Assembly (NCBI GenBank): GCA_002331485.1
Contig: DCYS01000032.1
Location: 62,728-126,727, forward strand
Reading direction: 5' to 3'
Length of the DNA stretch: 64,000 bases
From: Flavobacteriales bacterium UBA2104
GTDB lineage: Bacteria > Bacteroidota > Bacteroidia > Flavobacteriales_D > Crocinitomicaceae
A model generated the notes under the pieces. The model saw nothing but the letters and a program-made list of their open reading frames with translations. It ran no database searches and was not told the DNA's origin. Below, piece after piece: positions 51,571-59,794 of this stretch (positions are counted from its first letter, which is position 1; each line of letters starts with the position of its first letter). Both the position numbers and the translations under genes were made by a program.

Positions 51571-53502
51571 ATGAGATACCTCCTACTTGGATTTTATATA
51601 CTTGTTTTAGCTAATGTTTCATTTGCTGGTAAAAAGGACACCAGTTCAGTAGAATGGATTAAAGTTTATTTCAATTCCAAGTCAGATCATTCAGTTCAGT
51701 TAGAGGGTAACGAATCAAATGACGAGTGGGACATGATCAAAGTCCTTGCAGATCAAATCAACAAAGCTAAACATAGTGTAGATCTCGCTGTATATGACTT
51801 ACAACACATGGAGATTGGAATGGCTTTAGCGAACGCTAGTAGAAGAGGTGTCCGAGTTAGAGTCGTTACTGACGTGATCCATCGGGATCATGCTCCCAGA
51901 TTCTTGAGACCAATGTGGGATACCCTGAGAAAAGCTGGAATTCCGAACATAGATGATAGCGGAACTATCTATTGGCCAGATGGTCGAATTGAAAAATTAG
52001 ATCAACGTTTACCTAACTCTGGAGCTAACATGCACCATAAGTTCGCTGTGATTGACGCTCTTAGTGATGACCCTAATGATGATTACGTTTGGACAGGTAC
52101 TATGAATACAACCTATACAGGTGCATGGAATACGAATGCAACATTATTGATCAAAGACAGTGGAATTGCTAATGCGTATCTCGAAGAATTTGAGCAAATG
52201 TGGGGAAGTGATGGTGCTGAACCTAATAATCGTAGGGCTCGGTTTCACAAGGATAAAGAGAATGTTTCTGAAAACGTACATCATGTCAATGACACACGCG
52301 TCGAGGTATATTTTGGCCCAATTGATCGGGAAGGATATAAACCAAGTATATCTAGCAGGATCACTGAGCTGATAAATGATTATGCAAAACATGACGCTAG
52401 GTTTCTGGCTTTTGCAATAAGTCCAAACATACCAATTAGCGAAGCATTAATTGAGCGTTCTGGAAGAGGTGAATTAACGCTCGAAGGAATTATAGATCCA
52501 GCTTTTTACGCAAAGTATAGAAATAACAACCAGATCTGGGCCAGACCTGAAATGGCATTCGGAAACAGACTTGTTTTACCAGCTAAAGAAGTTCGTAAAC
52601 TGCATGCTAAAACTATATTAATAGATGTTGACTATCCTTACCCAGATAAGCACAAAGCACTAACAATAACAGGATCGTATAATTTTTCGGCTAATGCAGA
52701 AAAAGCTAATGATGAAAATATTCTAATGATCTTCGATAATGAGATCGCAAACCTCTTTTACCAGGATTTTATGGGTGTAAAAAATCGTGCACAAGGAAAA
52801 ACGAATCATCGTTATCCTGTAATCGATACGTCAGCCTGGTATGATCGCTTTAAAATTAAAGAAGGAGATAAAATTGAAGTAGAACTTGAGACAAACGTTT
52901 ACTATCCTGTTGAGTTATTAGGAGTTGATGCCCCTCGCACCTGGGCTGGACACGAAGATAGCACCTATTTTTATTCTGAAAACTCAAAACATTTTTTAGA
53001 TTCAATTCTCACTGATAAAGAAATCAAGTTAGTTGGCGGCAGAGGTATCCCTCGTCATAAATATGGTAGTCACAAAGCTTATATCATAGCAAAAGATAAG
53101 TCAGGGCAGATTCAGCATATTAATCTTGAAATAATTAAAAATGGTAGAGCCTCCTACTCCACTTACTATTTTCAGCCAGAAGACAGCAGTCTGGTTTTTC
53201 AGATCGAAGAAAAAAGAGCAAAAGAAAATAAAACGGGTATGTGGAAGAACCCTGAAAAAGTTGGAACTAAGATCCTTACATCTGATGCTGAGATCAGAAA
53301 GAATTTATTCCCTTTAAATATTAATTCTGCAACACTAAAAGAGTTGCAGTTTCTACCAACGGTCGGACCAGGAAGAGCAAAGACAATTATAGGATATAGA
53401 GAAAAAAACGGTCCATTTGAATCCTTAAAAGATCTTGATGAAATCCCAGGAATTGGACCGGCCACTCTTGAAAAACTTAAACCTCTGATCATTTTTGAGT
53501 AA
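51571..53502 (+). CDS. exported phospholipase-D-like / SNase-like / helix-hairpin-helix fusion protein
   Basis: 643 residues with signal peptide MRYLLLGFYILVLANVSFAG. PLD superfamily part (about 40-420) holds two HKD motifs: His155-x-Lys157...Asp162 in MHHKFAVID, and His345-x-Lys347...Asp352 in KLHAKTILID. An OB-fold SNase-like domain follows (about 425-570) with VELLGVDAPRTWAGHED, but the three catalytic positions of staphylococcal nuclease (Arg35, Glu43, Arg87) are Glu448, Arg456 and Ser500 here, so it is probably not catalytic. At the end is a ComEA-type HhH domain (about 582-642, LNINSATLKELQFLPTVGPG). PLD nuclease fused to two nucleic-acid-binding modules suggests extracellular or periplasmic DNA cutting. 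Standalone gene. Confidence 0.88.
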   Translation: MRYLLLGFYILVLANVSFAGKKDTSSVEWIKVYFNSKSDHSVQLEGNESNDEWDMIKVLADQINKAKHSVDLAVYDLQHMEIGMALANASRRGVRVRVVTDVIHRDHAPRFLRPMWDTLRKAGIPNIDDSGTIYWPDGRIEKLDQRLPNSGANMHHKFAVIDALSDDPNDDYVWTGTMNTTYTGAWNTNATLLIKDSGIANAYLEEFEQMWGSDGAEPNNRRARFHKDKENVSENVHHVNDTRVEVYFGPIDREGYKPSISSRITELINDYAKHDARFLAFAISPNIPISEALIERSGRGELTLEGIIDPAFYAKYRNNNQIWARPEMAFGNRLVLPAKEVRKLHAKTILIDVDYPYPDKHKALTITGSYNFSANAEKANDENILMIFDNEIANLFYQDFMGVKNRAQGKTNHRYPVIDTSAWYDRFKIKEGDKIEVELETNVYYPVELLGVDAPRTWAGHEDSTYFYSENSKHFLDSILTDKEIKLVGGRGIPRHKYGSHKAYIIAKDKSGQIQHINLEIIKNGRASYSTYYFQPEDSSLVFQIEEKRAKENKTGMWKNPEKVGTKILTSDAEIRKNLFPLNINSATLKELQFLPTVGPGRAKTIIGYREKNGPFESLKDLDEIPGIGPATLEKLKPLIIFE

Positions 53503-53550
53503 ATAGTTCCCAATATTTGTTAGAATCGGATCATTGCCTCTTTTTTTTGA

Positions 53551-53558
53551 TAAATTCG
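53551..53558 (+). promoter_or_regulatory. candidate -7 box for the ABC exporter operon
   Basis: TAAATTCG, one mismatch to TAnnTTTG, 19 bases before the start codon of the ATPase gene, with a TTG 14 bases further up. Confidence 0.3.
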
Positions 53559-53577
53559 TCATCAAATCCAAATTGAT

Positions 53578-54351
53578 ATGATTGAGGTTAATAATGTTGT
53601 AAAAACCTTTGAACTGTCAAAGCAACAGCGCAAAGAGAATAATACATCTGAAAAAATAGCAACTGCGGTAAACGACATTTCCTTTTCTTGTCAACCGGGA
53701 CGAATATTTTCTCTTTTGGGACCTAATGGAGCTGGCAAAACAACAACTCTAAGGATGTTAGCTGGTATTTTAAAACCATCTGAAGGTGAGGTAAAGATAA
53801 ATGGTTTTGATATTGAGAAGAAACCGCTTGAAGCTAAGAAGCATATTGGTTTTCTAACGGGATCAACTGGCTTGTACGAGAGGCTTACACCAAACGAAAT
53901 AATAGCATACTTTGGAAAACTTTATGGGGTTACGAATGAAGTCATCGAGACTAGAAAAGAAGAGCTTTATGACCTTCTGGATATGCATGATTTCCAAAAC
54001 AAAAGAATTGGACGTCTTAGTACTGGAATGAAGCAAAAAGTATCTATTTGTAGAACGATGATCCATGATCCTGAAGTCGTCATCTTTGATGAGCCCACAA
54101 GTGGATTAGATGTGATTACCGCAGAGAACATCATTAAACTGATAAGGGATTGTAAGTCTAAAAACAAGACTGTCATATTTTCCTCTCATATCATGAGTGA
54201 GGTTGACCTTTTATGTGATGATCTAGCTATTATTCACAAAGGAAAAATGATCTTCAACGACTCGATGCAAAGTTTTAGAGATCAAATGAAGGCAGAAAAC
54301 TTAACTGCAGAATTTATTCGAATTATTAATGAGGCTAAACAATCATCATGA
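53578..54351 (+). CDS. natA: ABC transporter ATP-binding protein (NatA-like)
   Basis: 257 residues. Walker A LLGPNGAGKTTTLRML (about 48-63), signature LSTGMKQKVSI, Walker B VVIFDEPTSGLDV and the switch His in SSHIMSEV. The closest family is the NatA/daunorubicin-type ATPase of ABC-2 exporters, which in Bacillus extrudes Na+. Its substrate here is not established. It overlaps the permease gene by four bases (ATGA). Confidence 0.85.
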   Translation: MIEVNNVVKTFELSKQQRKENNTSEKIATAVNDISFSCQPGRIFSLLGPNGAGKTTTLRMLAGILKPSEGEVKINGFDIEKKPLEAKKHIGFLTGSTGLYERLTPNEIIAYFGKLYGVTNEVIETRKEELYDLLDMHDFQNKRIGRLSTGMKQKVSICRTMIHDPEVVIFDEPTSGLDVITAENIIKLIRDCKSKNKTVIFSSHIMSEVDLLCDDLAIIHKGKMIFNDSMQSFRDQMKAENLTAEFIRIINEAKQSS

Positions 54352-55541
54352 TATTTACCATTTTCAAAAAAGAACTTAAAGATACATTGCGTGATCGTAG
54401 GACGATTATAGCTATGATCGTAATACCTGTGTTAGTATTTCCTTTGATCATGGGACTAATTACCCAGATCTCAAGTAGTTTCGAAGAAGGACAAAAAGAA
54501 GAAGAACTAACTATCGCGCTTATTTCAGAAGATCCAGGTAACAAACTGATCACTTCACTTGACGCTATTCCAGATTCGATTGGTCCAAAGAGATTTACAT
54601 TTATGACTGATACCTCTGGAATCAGAAAATTAATAAATGATGATTCTGTTCAAGTTGCGATAAGTATTCCATCAGACTACGACAAACAGATCGAAAGTGG
54701 CAAATCTGTTCCGATTGCTGTTTACTTGAAAGAAACAAACATCGGATATAAGTCAAGAATAAAAACGTATTTAGAGATCATTGAATCATCAACCCGATCT
54801 GAACGATTGGCTAAACTTAGTATCGCTGAAGAAACACTAGATCCATTAAATACTCAATTCATAAATCTATCCAGTAGCAAAGAAATGATCGGTAAACTCG
54901 CAGGTGGATTTTTACCCTATCTATTCATCATATTCGGTTTTATTGGTTGCCTCTACCCTGCCATCGATCTTTTCACAGGAGAAAAAGAGCGTAAAACACT
55001 CGAAACTTTGTTAACTACCCCTATCGACCGATGGAAAATACTAGTAGGTAAAATGTTGGTGGTTGTGACCTCTGGAATAGCTGCTGCGTCATTCGCTTTA
55101 TTTGGATTATTTATGGCACTTAACGTTTTTGAGCTAGCACCAAATGCTCAAATTATGGGAGTTGTAAATAGTATTTTGAGCCTTCCATTTATCATTTCAC
55201 TATATATATTATTAATTCCATTGACCGTTTTCTTTGCAGGAGTTATGATCCCTGTTACGATCTCTGCAAAGTCTTTTAAAGAGGCTCAAAGTATTTTAAC
55301 TCCGGTGAATTTTATTATTATTCTTCCAGCTATGGTTGGGTTTATACCAGGTATAGAATTAGATTTCACAACTGCTTTGATCCCGATAGTCAATATTGTA
55401 CTTGCTTCAAAGGAACTTGTTGCGGGTACGTTAAGTCCTGGATTAATGCTCCTAGTGTTTGGAGTAATGTTTGTTTTTGCCGCTTTAGCGGTTATGCTTT
55501 CCAGAAAAAGATTTGAACGAGAAAGTAATGTAATTTCTTAA
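54348..55541 (+). CDS. natB: ABC-2 type permease (NatB-like)
   Basis: 397 residues, one N-terminal helix (about 20-38), a ~150-residue extracytoplasmic loop, then five to six C-terminal helices. The block LFTGEKERKTLETLLTTPID (about 203-222) is the hallmark of NatB/ABC-2 permeases, directly after helix 2. Co-translated with the ATPase and ending three bases before the end of the convergent GT4 gene. Together they form a two-component exporter. Confidence 0.85.
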   Translation: MIFTIFKKELKDTLRDRRTIIAMIVIPVLVFPLIMGLITQISSSFEEGQKEEELTIALISEDPGNKLITSLDAIPDSIGPKRFTFMTDTSGIRKLINDDSVQVAISIPSDYDKQIESGKSVPIAVYLKETNIGYKSRIKTYLEIIESSTRSERLAKLSIAEETLDPLNTQFINLSSSKEMIGKLAGGFLPYLFIIFGFIGCLYPAIDLFTGEKERKTLETLLTTPIDRWKILVGKMLVVVTSGIAAASFALFGLFMALNVFELAPNAQIMGVVNSILSLPFIISLYILLIPLTVFFAGVMIPVTISAKSFKEAQSILTPVNFIIILPAMVGFIPGIELDFTTALIPIVNIVLASKELVAGTLSPGLMLLVFGVMFVFAALAVMLSRKRFERESNVIS

Positions 55542-55544
55542 GAT

Positions 55545-56648
55545 CTATGACTTGGCGAAATTGATAAGTTCTTTTCCGAAATCATCCCAGGAATAGGATT
55601 CTTTCTGGGTTCGATCTTTATTGGACTCATCTTCTTCAAGCACACGTTTAATAGCAGCAGCGATATCTTTAGGTGATTGAGTTGCTGCTAGTACACCATC
55701 TCCCGGTTTATTCAAAAACTCTGATAGACCACCGACATTAGTAGCAACTACTGGTTTATTGAAATGCTTAGCTATAGCCACAATACCACTTTGAGTTGCT
55801 GATCTGTATGGTAAAGCTACAACATCAGACATTGAGAAGAAAAATTTCACCTCACTATCCGGAATATATCTTAAATGTAAATGAACTCTATCGTTCAAGT
55901 TGTTAAGCTTGATCTGTTCTTGATACTTATCAAATGAACCGTAAGACTCACCCGCAATGACAAGATGATATTCTGTTGGCAAGAACTTCATAGCATCAAT
56001 GAGAAGATCTAATCCTTTATAGTCTCTTATAAGTCCAAAAAACAAAATGTACTTTTTCTGCCTGGGAATCTTTAGTTGCTTAATGGCTTCGATTTTATCA
56101 ACTTTCACACCGAAATGCTCATAAACGGGATGAAGAAGTACCTTAACATCAATACTTGGGTAGTTCCTTTCAATATCTGATTTTACAGCCTCTGACAAAG
56201 CGATACATTTATCATTTCGTTTGAAAAAATAAGATGATAATCGTTTATCAAACTTTCCTTTTTCGTGAGGCGTGGCATTATGAACGATAGAGACAACATT
56301 ATAGTCCTTTGATAATTTCCCAGCAACATAACCTAATGATGGAGCCATGTAAGGCATCCAATATCCTATAATCACAAGATCAGGCTTGAATTCCTTTATC
56401 TTTCTGGCAGTCTGACCATAGCTTGCCGGATTCATTGAATTCAAAACTCTTTCAGAAGGGATCTTATCCGCTTGATCATTTTCATCAACAAACTGTGTTT
56501 TTCCAGGAAAAAGCATAGAAGGATACTGCGTTGTAAAGTTATATGCTTTTACCTCATGATCCTTCTCCAATGCACGAAAAAGAGCACCATTGAATTGCGC
56601 TATACCTCCTCTGAAAGGATAGAATGTTGATAGAAAAGCTATTCTCAT
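55545..56648 (-). CDS. glycosyltransferase family 4
   Basis: 367 residues from ATG 56648 (the upstream GTG at 56696 would add 16 unrelated residues). GT-B fold: MRIAFLSTFYPFRGGIAQFN at the start with the typical G-G loop, LFFGLIRDYKGLDLLIDAMK at the hinge, and the donor side ATQSGIVAIAKHFNKPVVAT. Such enzymes resemble phosphatidylinositol/lipid or capsule mannosyltransferases of the PimA type. Single minus-strand gene. A TATCTTTG box stops five bases upstream of its ATG. Confidence 0.88.
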   Translation of the reverse strand: MRIAFLSTFYPFRGGIAQFNGALFRALEKDHEVKAYNFTTQYPSMLFPGKTQFVDENDQADKIPSERVLNSMNPASYGQTARKIKEFKPDLVIIGYWMPYMAPSLGYVAGKLSKDYNVVSIVHNATPHEKGKFDKRLSSYFFKRNDKCIALSEAVKSDIERNYPSIDVKVLLHPVYEHFGVKVDKIEAIKQLKIPRQKKYILFFGLIRDYKGLDLLIDAMKFLPTEYHLVIAGESYGSFDKYQEQIKLNNLNDRVHLHLRYIPDSEVKFFFSMSDVVALPYRSATQSGIVAIAKHFNKPVVATNVGGLSEFLNKPGDGVLAATQSPKDIAAAIKRVLEEDESNKDRTQKESYSWDDFGKELINFAKS

Positions 56649-56653
56649 GTGTT

Positions 56654-56661
56654 CAAAGATA
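56654..56661 (-). promoter_or_regulatory. -7 box directly upstream of the GT4 gene
   Basis: Minus strand TATCTTTG, full match to TAnnTTTG, ending five bases before the ATG. A transcript would have almost no leader. Confidence 0.5.
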
Positions 56662-56779
56662 ATATTTACTTTTTGTGAATTATATCGTAATGACACAATG
56701 CCTAAAAAATACTAAAATCACCTATCTATTTTTAGGATAAATTATACCTTTAAGGCTCAAATAAGAAATCAATTACAAT

Positions 56780-57670
56780 ATGAAGAATATAGCAGTTATC
56801 GGTGCTGGTACTATGGGGAATGGAATTGCTCATGTATTTGCTCAATTTGGTTACGAAGTTTCATTAATAGACGTTTCTGAGAATTCGCTTCAGCGAGGAA
56901 TGCAAACGATCGAGAAAAATCTTGACCGAATGGTTAAGAAAGAAAAGATCACTTCAGATGATAAATCGGCAACACTCGATAGACTCAGAACTTATACCTC
57001 TATTGAAGAGGGTGTTAAAGATGTTGACCTTGTCGTAGAAGCAGCAACAGAAAATGAAGAATTGAAATTCAAGATCTTCAAGCAATTGGATGAGGCCACA
57101 AAACCAGAGGCTATCCTTGCTTCTAACACATCATCTATTTCTATTACCAAAATTGCTGCTCAAACATCTCGACCAGATAAGGTGATCGGAATGCACTTCA
57201 TGAATCCTGTACCGGTTATGAAGTTAGTTGAGATCATCCGTGGATATTCAACTTCAGATGAAGTTACGAATGTTATCATGGAAACCTCAAAAGCACTTAA
57301 AAAAGTTCCTGTTGAAGTAAATGACTATCCAGGTTTCGTGGCGAACAGAATTTTAATGCCGATGATCAACGAAGCGATCATTACACTTCACGAAGGGGTT
57401 GCCGGTGTTGAGGAAATAGACACTGTTATGAAACTTGGTATGGCTCATCCAATGGGACCACTTCAGTTAGCTGATTTTATTGGACTTGATGTATGTCTTG
57501 CCATAATGGAGGTATTATATGATGGATTAGGTAATCCAAAATATGCTCCTTGTCCATTATTAGTAAACATGGTAACTGCAGGTAAAAAAGGAGTGAAATC
57601 AGGAGAAGGATTCTATGACTGGAGTCACGGGACAAAAGAACTCATCGTGGCTGACAATTTCAAAAACTAG
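56780..57670 (+). CDS. 3-hydroxybutyryl-CoA dehydrogenase
   Basis: 296 residues. NAD-binding start AVIGAGTMGNGIAHVFAQFG (about 4-23), catalytic His region VIGMHFMNPVPVMKLVEIIR, and the C-terminal dimer domain NDYPGFVANRILMPMINEAI. It oxidises (S)-3-hydroxyacyl-CoA, typically 3-hydroxybutyryl-CoA, in fatty-acid or butanoate metabolism. Length fits the short HbdA/PaaH type. Followed by a strong terminator. Confidence 0.93.
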   Translation: MKNIAVIGAGTMGNGIAHVFAQFGYEVSLIDVSENSLQRGMQTIEKNLDRMVKKEKITSDDKSATLDRLRTYTSIEEGVKDVDLVVEAATENEELKFKIFKQLDEATKPEAILASNTSSISITKIAAQTSRPDKVIGMHFMNPVPVMKLVEIIRGYSTSDEVTNVIMETSKALKKVPVEVNDYPGFVANRILMPMINEAIITLHEGVAGVEEIDTVMKLGMAHPMGPLQLADFIGLDVCLAIMEVLYDGLGNPKYAPCPLLVNMVTAGKKGVKSGEGFYDWSHGTKELIVADNFKN

Positions 57671-57689
57671 AAGAATAGATACTATAGAG

Positions 57690-57717
57690 AAAGGTGGTTA
57701 TTTTGCCACCTTTTTTT
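57690..57717 (+). terminator. rho-independent terminator after 3-hydroxybutyryl-CoA dehydrogenase
   Basis: AAAGGTGG and CCACCTTT pair around the loop TTATTTTG, followed by a T run (TTTTTTT), 20 bases past the stop codon. Confidence 0.85.
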
Positions 57718-57779
57718 ATTGTTGTAATATTGGAACAACCTTTGTGTAACTAAACCCGTAATTGAATCGTTATATCAAT

Positions 57780-58862
57780 ATGAGTAAGCTCTTGTCCATA
57801 GTCATTTCAACCCTTTTTTTCTCTGTAACATGGAGTCAGGAAGCACCATCTGACTTGATTCAGGCTGAATCCTTGTTATCCGAGAAGCTTAACAAGCTTA
57901 GAAAAACTCGAGATGATGAAAAGATCAAAGAGATCAATAAATCCTTCAAAGAGCAACTTGCTTCAGCTTTAGAGTTAGAGGGAGCTTTCGATCATCCTTT
58001 TCAAAACCTAACAAGTATTGGAAAAATTTATTCCGATGACAAACTGGTTCGCGTGATTACCTGGAATACGCAGTTTGAAAATAAACTTCACAACTTCCAT
58101 GGATTCATTATGAAGAAAGATGAGCGGAGAGATAAGGTTCACGTTGTTGAATTGAATCGTGTTCAGCAACATTATGGAATGCTCAGAGGTCAGACTGTTA
58201 CTCATGAGAATTGGTATGGATGCTTGTATTATGATATTGTAGACGTTAAAAAGCGTAATAAAACATACTACACGCTTCTCGGCTATGATCCAAACAATCA
58301 ACGCAGTTCGATCAAGCTTATTGATGTTCTCTATTTTACTGGCAAATTTCCAAATTTTGGTTATCCGCTATTTGAAACTGAAAACGGTTATCAAAAAAGA
58401 GTGGTGTTTGAACATTCCAATCAAGCCACGATGTCACTTCGTTATGATGAAAGAAGAGATAAAATAATTTTTGATCATTTATCCCCTGAGTCACCAAGTA
58501 TGAAAGAATTTCGTGAATATTACGTTCCAGACATGTCGTATGATGCTTATGAGTTCAAGGACAACAAATGGCGTCTTAAAGAGGACATAATTGCAATTAA
58601 TAAAGAAGAGCAGGAAACCGTTGAAATGAGGACTTATGATGCGGAAAACGACACTGTATTAATTTATTCTAAAGAGAATGAATGGCAAAATCCAGAAGGA
58701 AAAAATGTACCTATTGATGGAGGCTCTCACAAAGCAGTATTACCCGAAGATCTTAGCGAAGAGGAAAAGGAGAAGAAAAAACGAAAAGAAAAGAGATCTA
58801 AACGAAAGAAAAAAGGATTCAATGGCGTTAGCTTTACTAAATTAGGAAAGGAAAATAATTGA
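57780..58862 (+). CDS. exported protein of unknown function
   Basis: 360 residues from ATG 57780 (a TTG at 57762 is also in frame). The signal peptide is MSKLLSIVISTLFFSVTWSQ. No family recognised, but the middle has runs typical of a conserved Bacteroidetes exported protein: SIGKIYSDDKLVRVITWNTQ, WYGCLYYDIVDVKKRNKTYY, TLLGYDPNNQRSSIKLIDVL. The C-terminus is strongly basic (KKKRKEKRSKRKKKG), so it may interact with nucleic acid or an acidic polymer. It is read from its own transcription unit after the terminator. Confidence 0.75.
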   Translation: MSKLLSIVISTLFFSVTWSQEAPSDLIQAESLLSEKLNKLRKTRDDEKIKEINKSFKEQLASALELEGAFDHPFQNLTSIGKIYSDDKLVRVITWNTQFENKLHNFHGFIMKKDERRDKVHVVELNRVQQHYGMLRGQTVTHENWYGCLYYDIVDVKKRNKTYYTLLGYDPNNQRSSIKLIDVLYFTGKFPNFGYPLFETENGYQKRVVFEHSNQATMSLRYDERRDKIIFDHLSPESPSMKEFREYYVPDMSYDAYEFKDNKWRLKEDIIAINKEEQETVEMRTYDAENDTVLIYSKENEWQNPEGKNVPIDGGSHKAVLPEDLSEEEKEKKKRKEKRSKRKKKGFNGVSFTKLGKENN

Positions 58863-58977
58863 TCTCATCTATCACATTCATATTTTGAACTGTATTTTTC
58901 TTCGATTCATTACATTTTTTTCTGGTTTTCAAAGTTTTTTCGTTACTTTGTGAAAGTTTATACAGTTAAAACTACAC

Positions 58978-59652
58978 ATGAACAGATCTATTGCATACAT
59001 ACTCTTGTTCCTTCTGTTATTCGGATTTAATTCGAATGCACAGGAAATAAAGACCCAGAAACCTTACAAATTTATGTATGGTCTTGCGTGGAATGCAATA
59101 GACGATGATGGTCGTCCATTCAGAGAGTTACTTAGATTCAGACCTCGTTGGAATATGCTGGCTTTCCCTACTACTCTATCTTTAGATTATTACTATAAAG
59201 ACGGAATGAGTTTCGAGGGAATAATGAATTTCAATAGATACAAAACTTCGAATCTTGTAAACAATGATTTGAATAGAGCAGGACTTCTATTCAACATTGA
59301 TGCTAATTTCAAATATAGTTTTAGTGTATTAATGGAGCAACCATATGTTGATCCATTTGTTTTTGCTGGTTTAGGCTATACTCGCAGACCTGATCCGGAA
59401 TTCAACAATATGTTCTCGCCTAATATCGGAGCAGGAATAAACATAATGTTGAATGAAGATCTTGGAATTCAATTGAGAAGTGCAGCAAAAATTGCTGTTC
59501 ATCCTGTGATTCTTAAACATGATTCTAATTACTTACACCATCATTTTGGCATCATTTATAAAATGAATGCTATGCCATGGAATGAGGATTTCAGTAAGAA
59601 AAAATACCACTGGTTGTTCAAAAACTACCGTTGGAAAGGAAACAACATGTAG
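58978..59652 (+). CDS. putative outer-membrane beta-barrel protein
   Basis: 224 residues, signal peptide MNRSIAYILLFLLLFGFNSNA then Q. The sequence alternates hydrophobic and polar residues: FPTTLSLDYYYKDGMSFEGI, DPFVFAGLGYTRRPDPEFNN, GIGAGINIMLNEDLGIQLRS-type strands, like OmpA-type/OMP_b-brl barrels, with a short basic end. No function can be given. It follows the previous gene by 115 bases. Confidence 0.75.
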   Translation: MNRSIAYILLFLLLFGFNSNAQEIKTQKPYKFMYGLAWNAIDDDGRPFRELLRFRPRWNMLAFPTTLSLDYYYKDGMSFEGIMNFNRYKTSNLVNNDLNRAGLLFNIDANFKYSFSVLMEQPYVDPFVFAGLGYTRRPDPEFNNMFSPNIGAGINIMLNEDLGIQLRSAAKIAVHPVILKHDSNYLHHHFGIIYKMNAMPWNEDFSKKKYHWLFKNYRWKGNNM

Positions 59653-59738
59653 ACTTCATATTCTTGTTGTACTTTCTGTCTTGTCCTTTATTTTCTTAAC
59701 AAGATTCAGCATTATTTTGTAGAAATCTATACATCATT

Positions 59739-59773
59739 TTTGATGGTAAATTCGTCTATTTTTCTTATCTTCG
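59739..59773 (+). promoter_or_regulatory. promoter for the 2-oxoacid dehydrogenase gene
   Basis: TTTG at 59739-59742 and TATCTTCG at 59766-59773, spaced 23 bases apart, 21 bases before the ATG. The -7 has one mismatch from TAnnTTTG. Confidence 0.45.
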
Positions 59774-59794
59774 CGACACGAAATTTGACAATTT

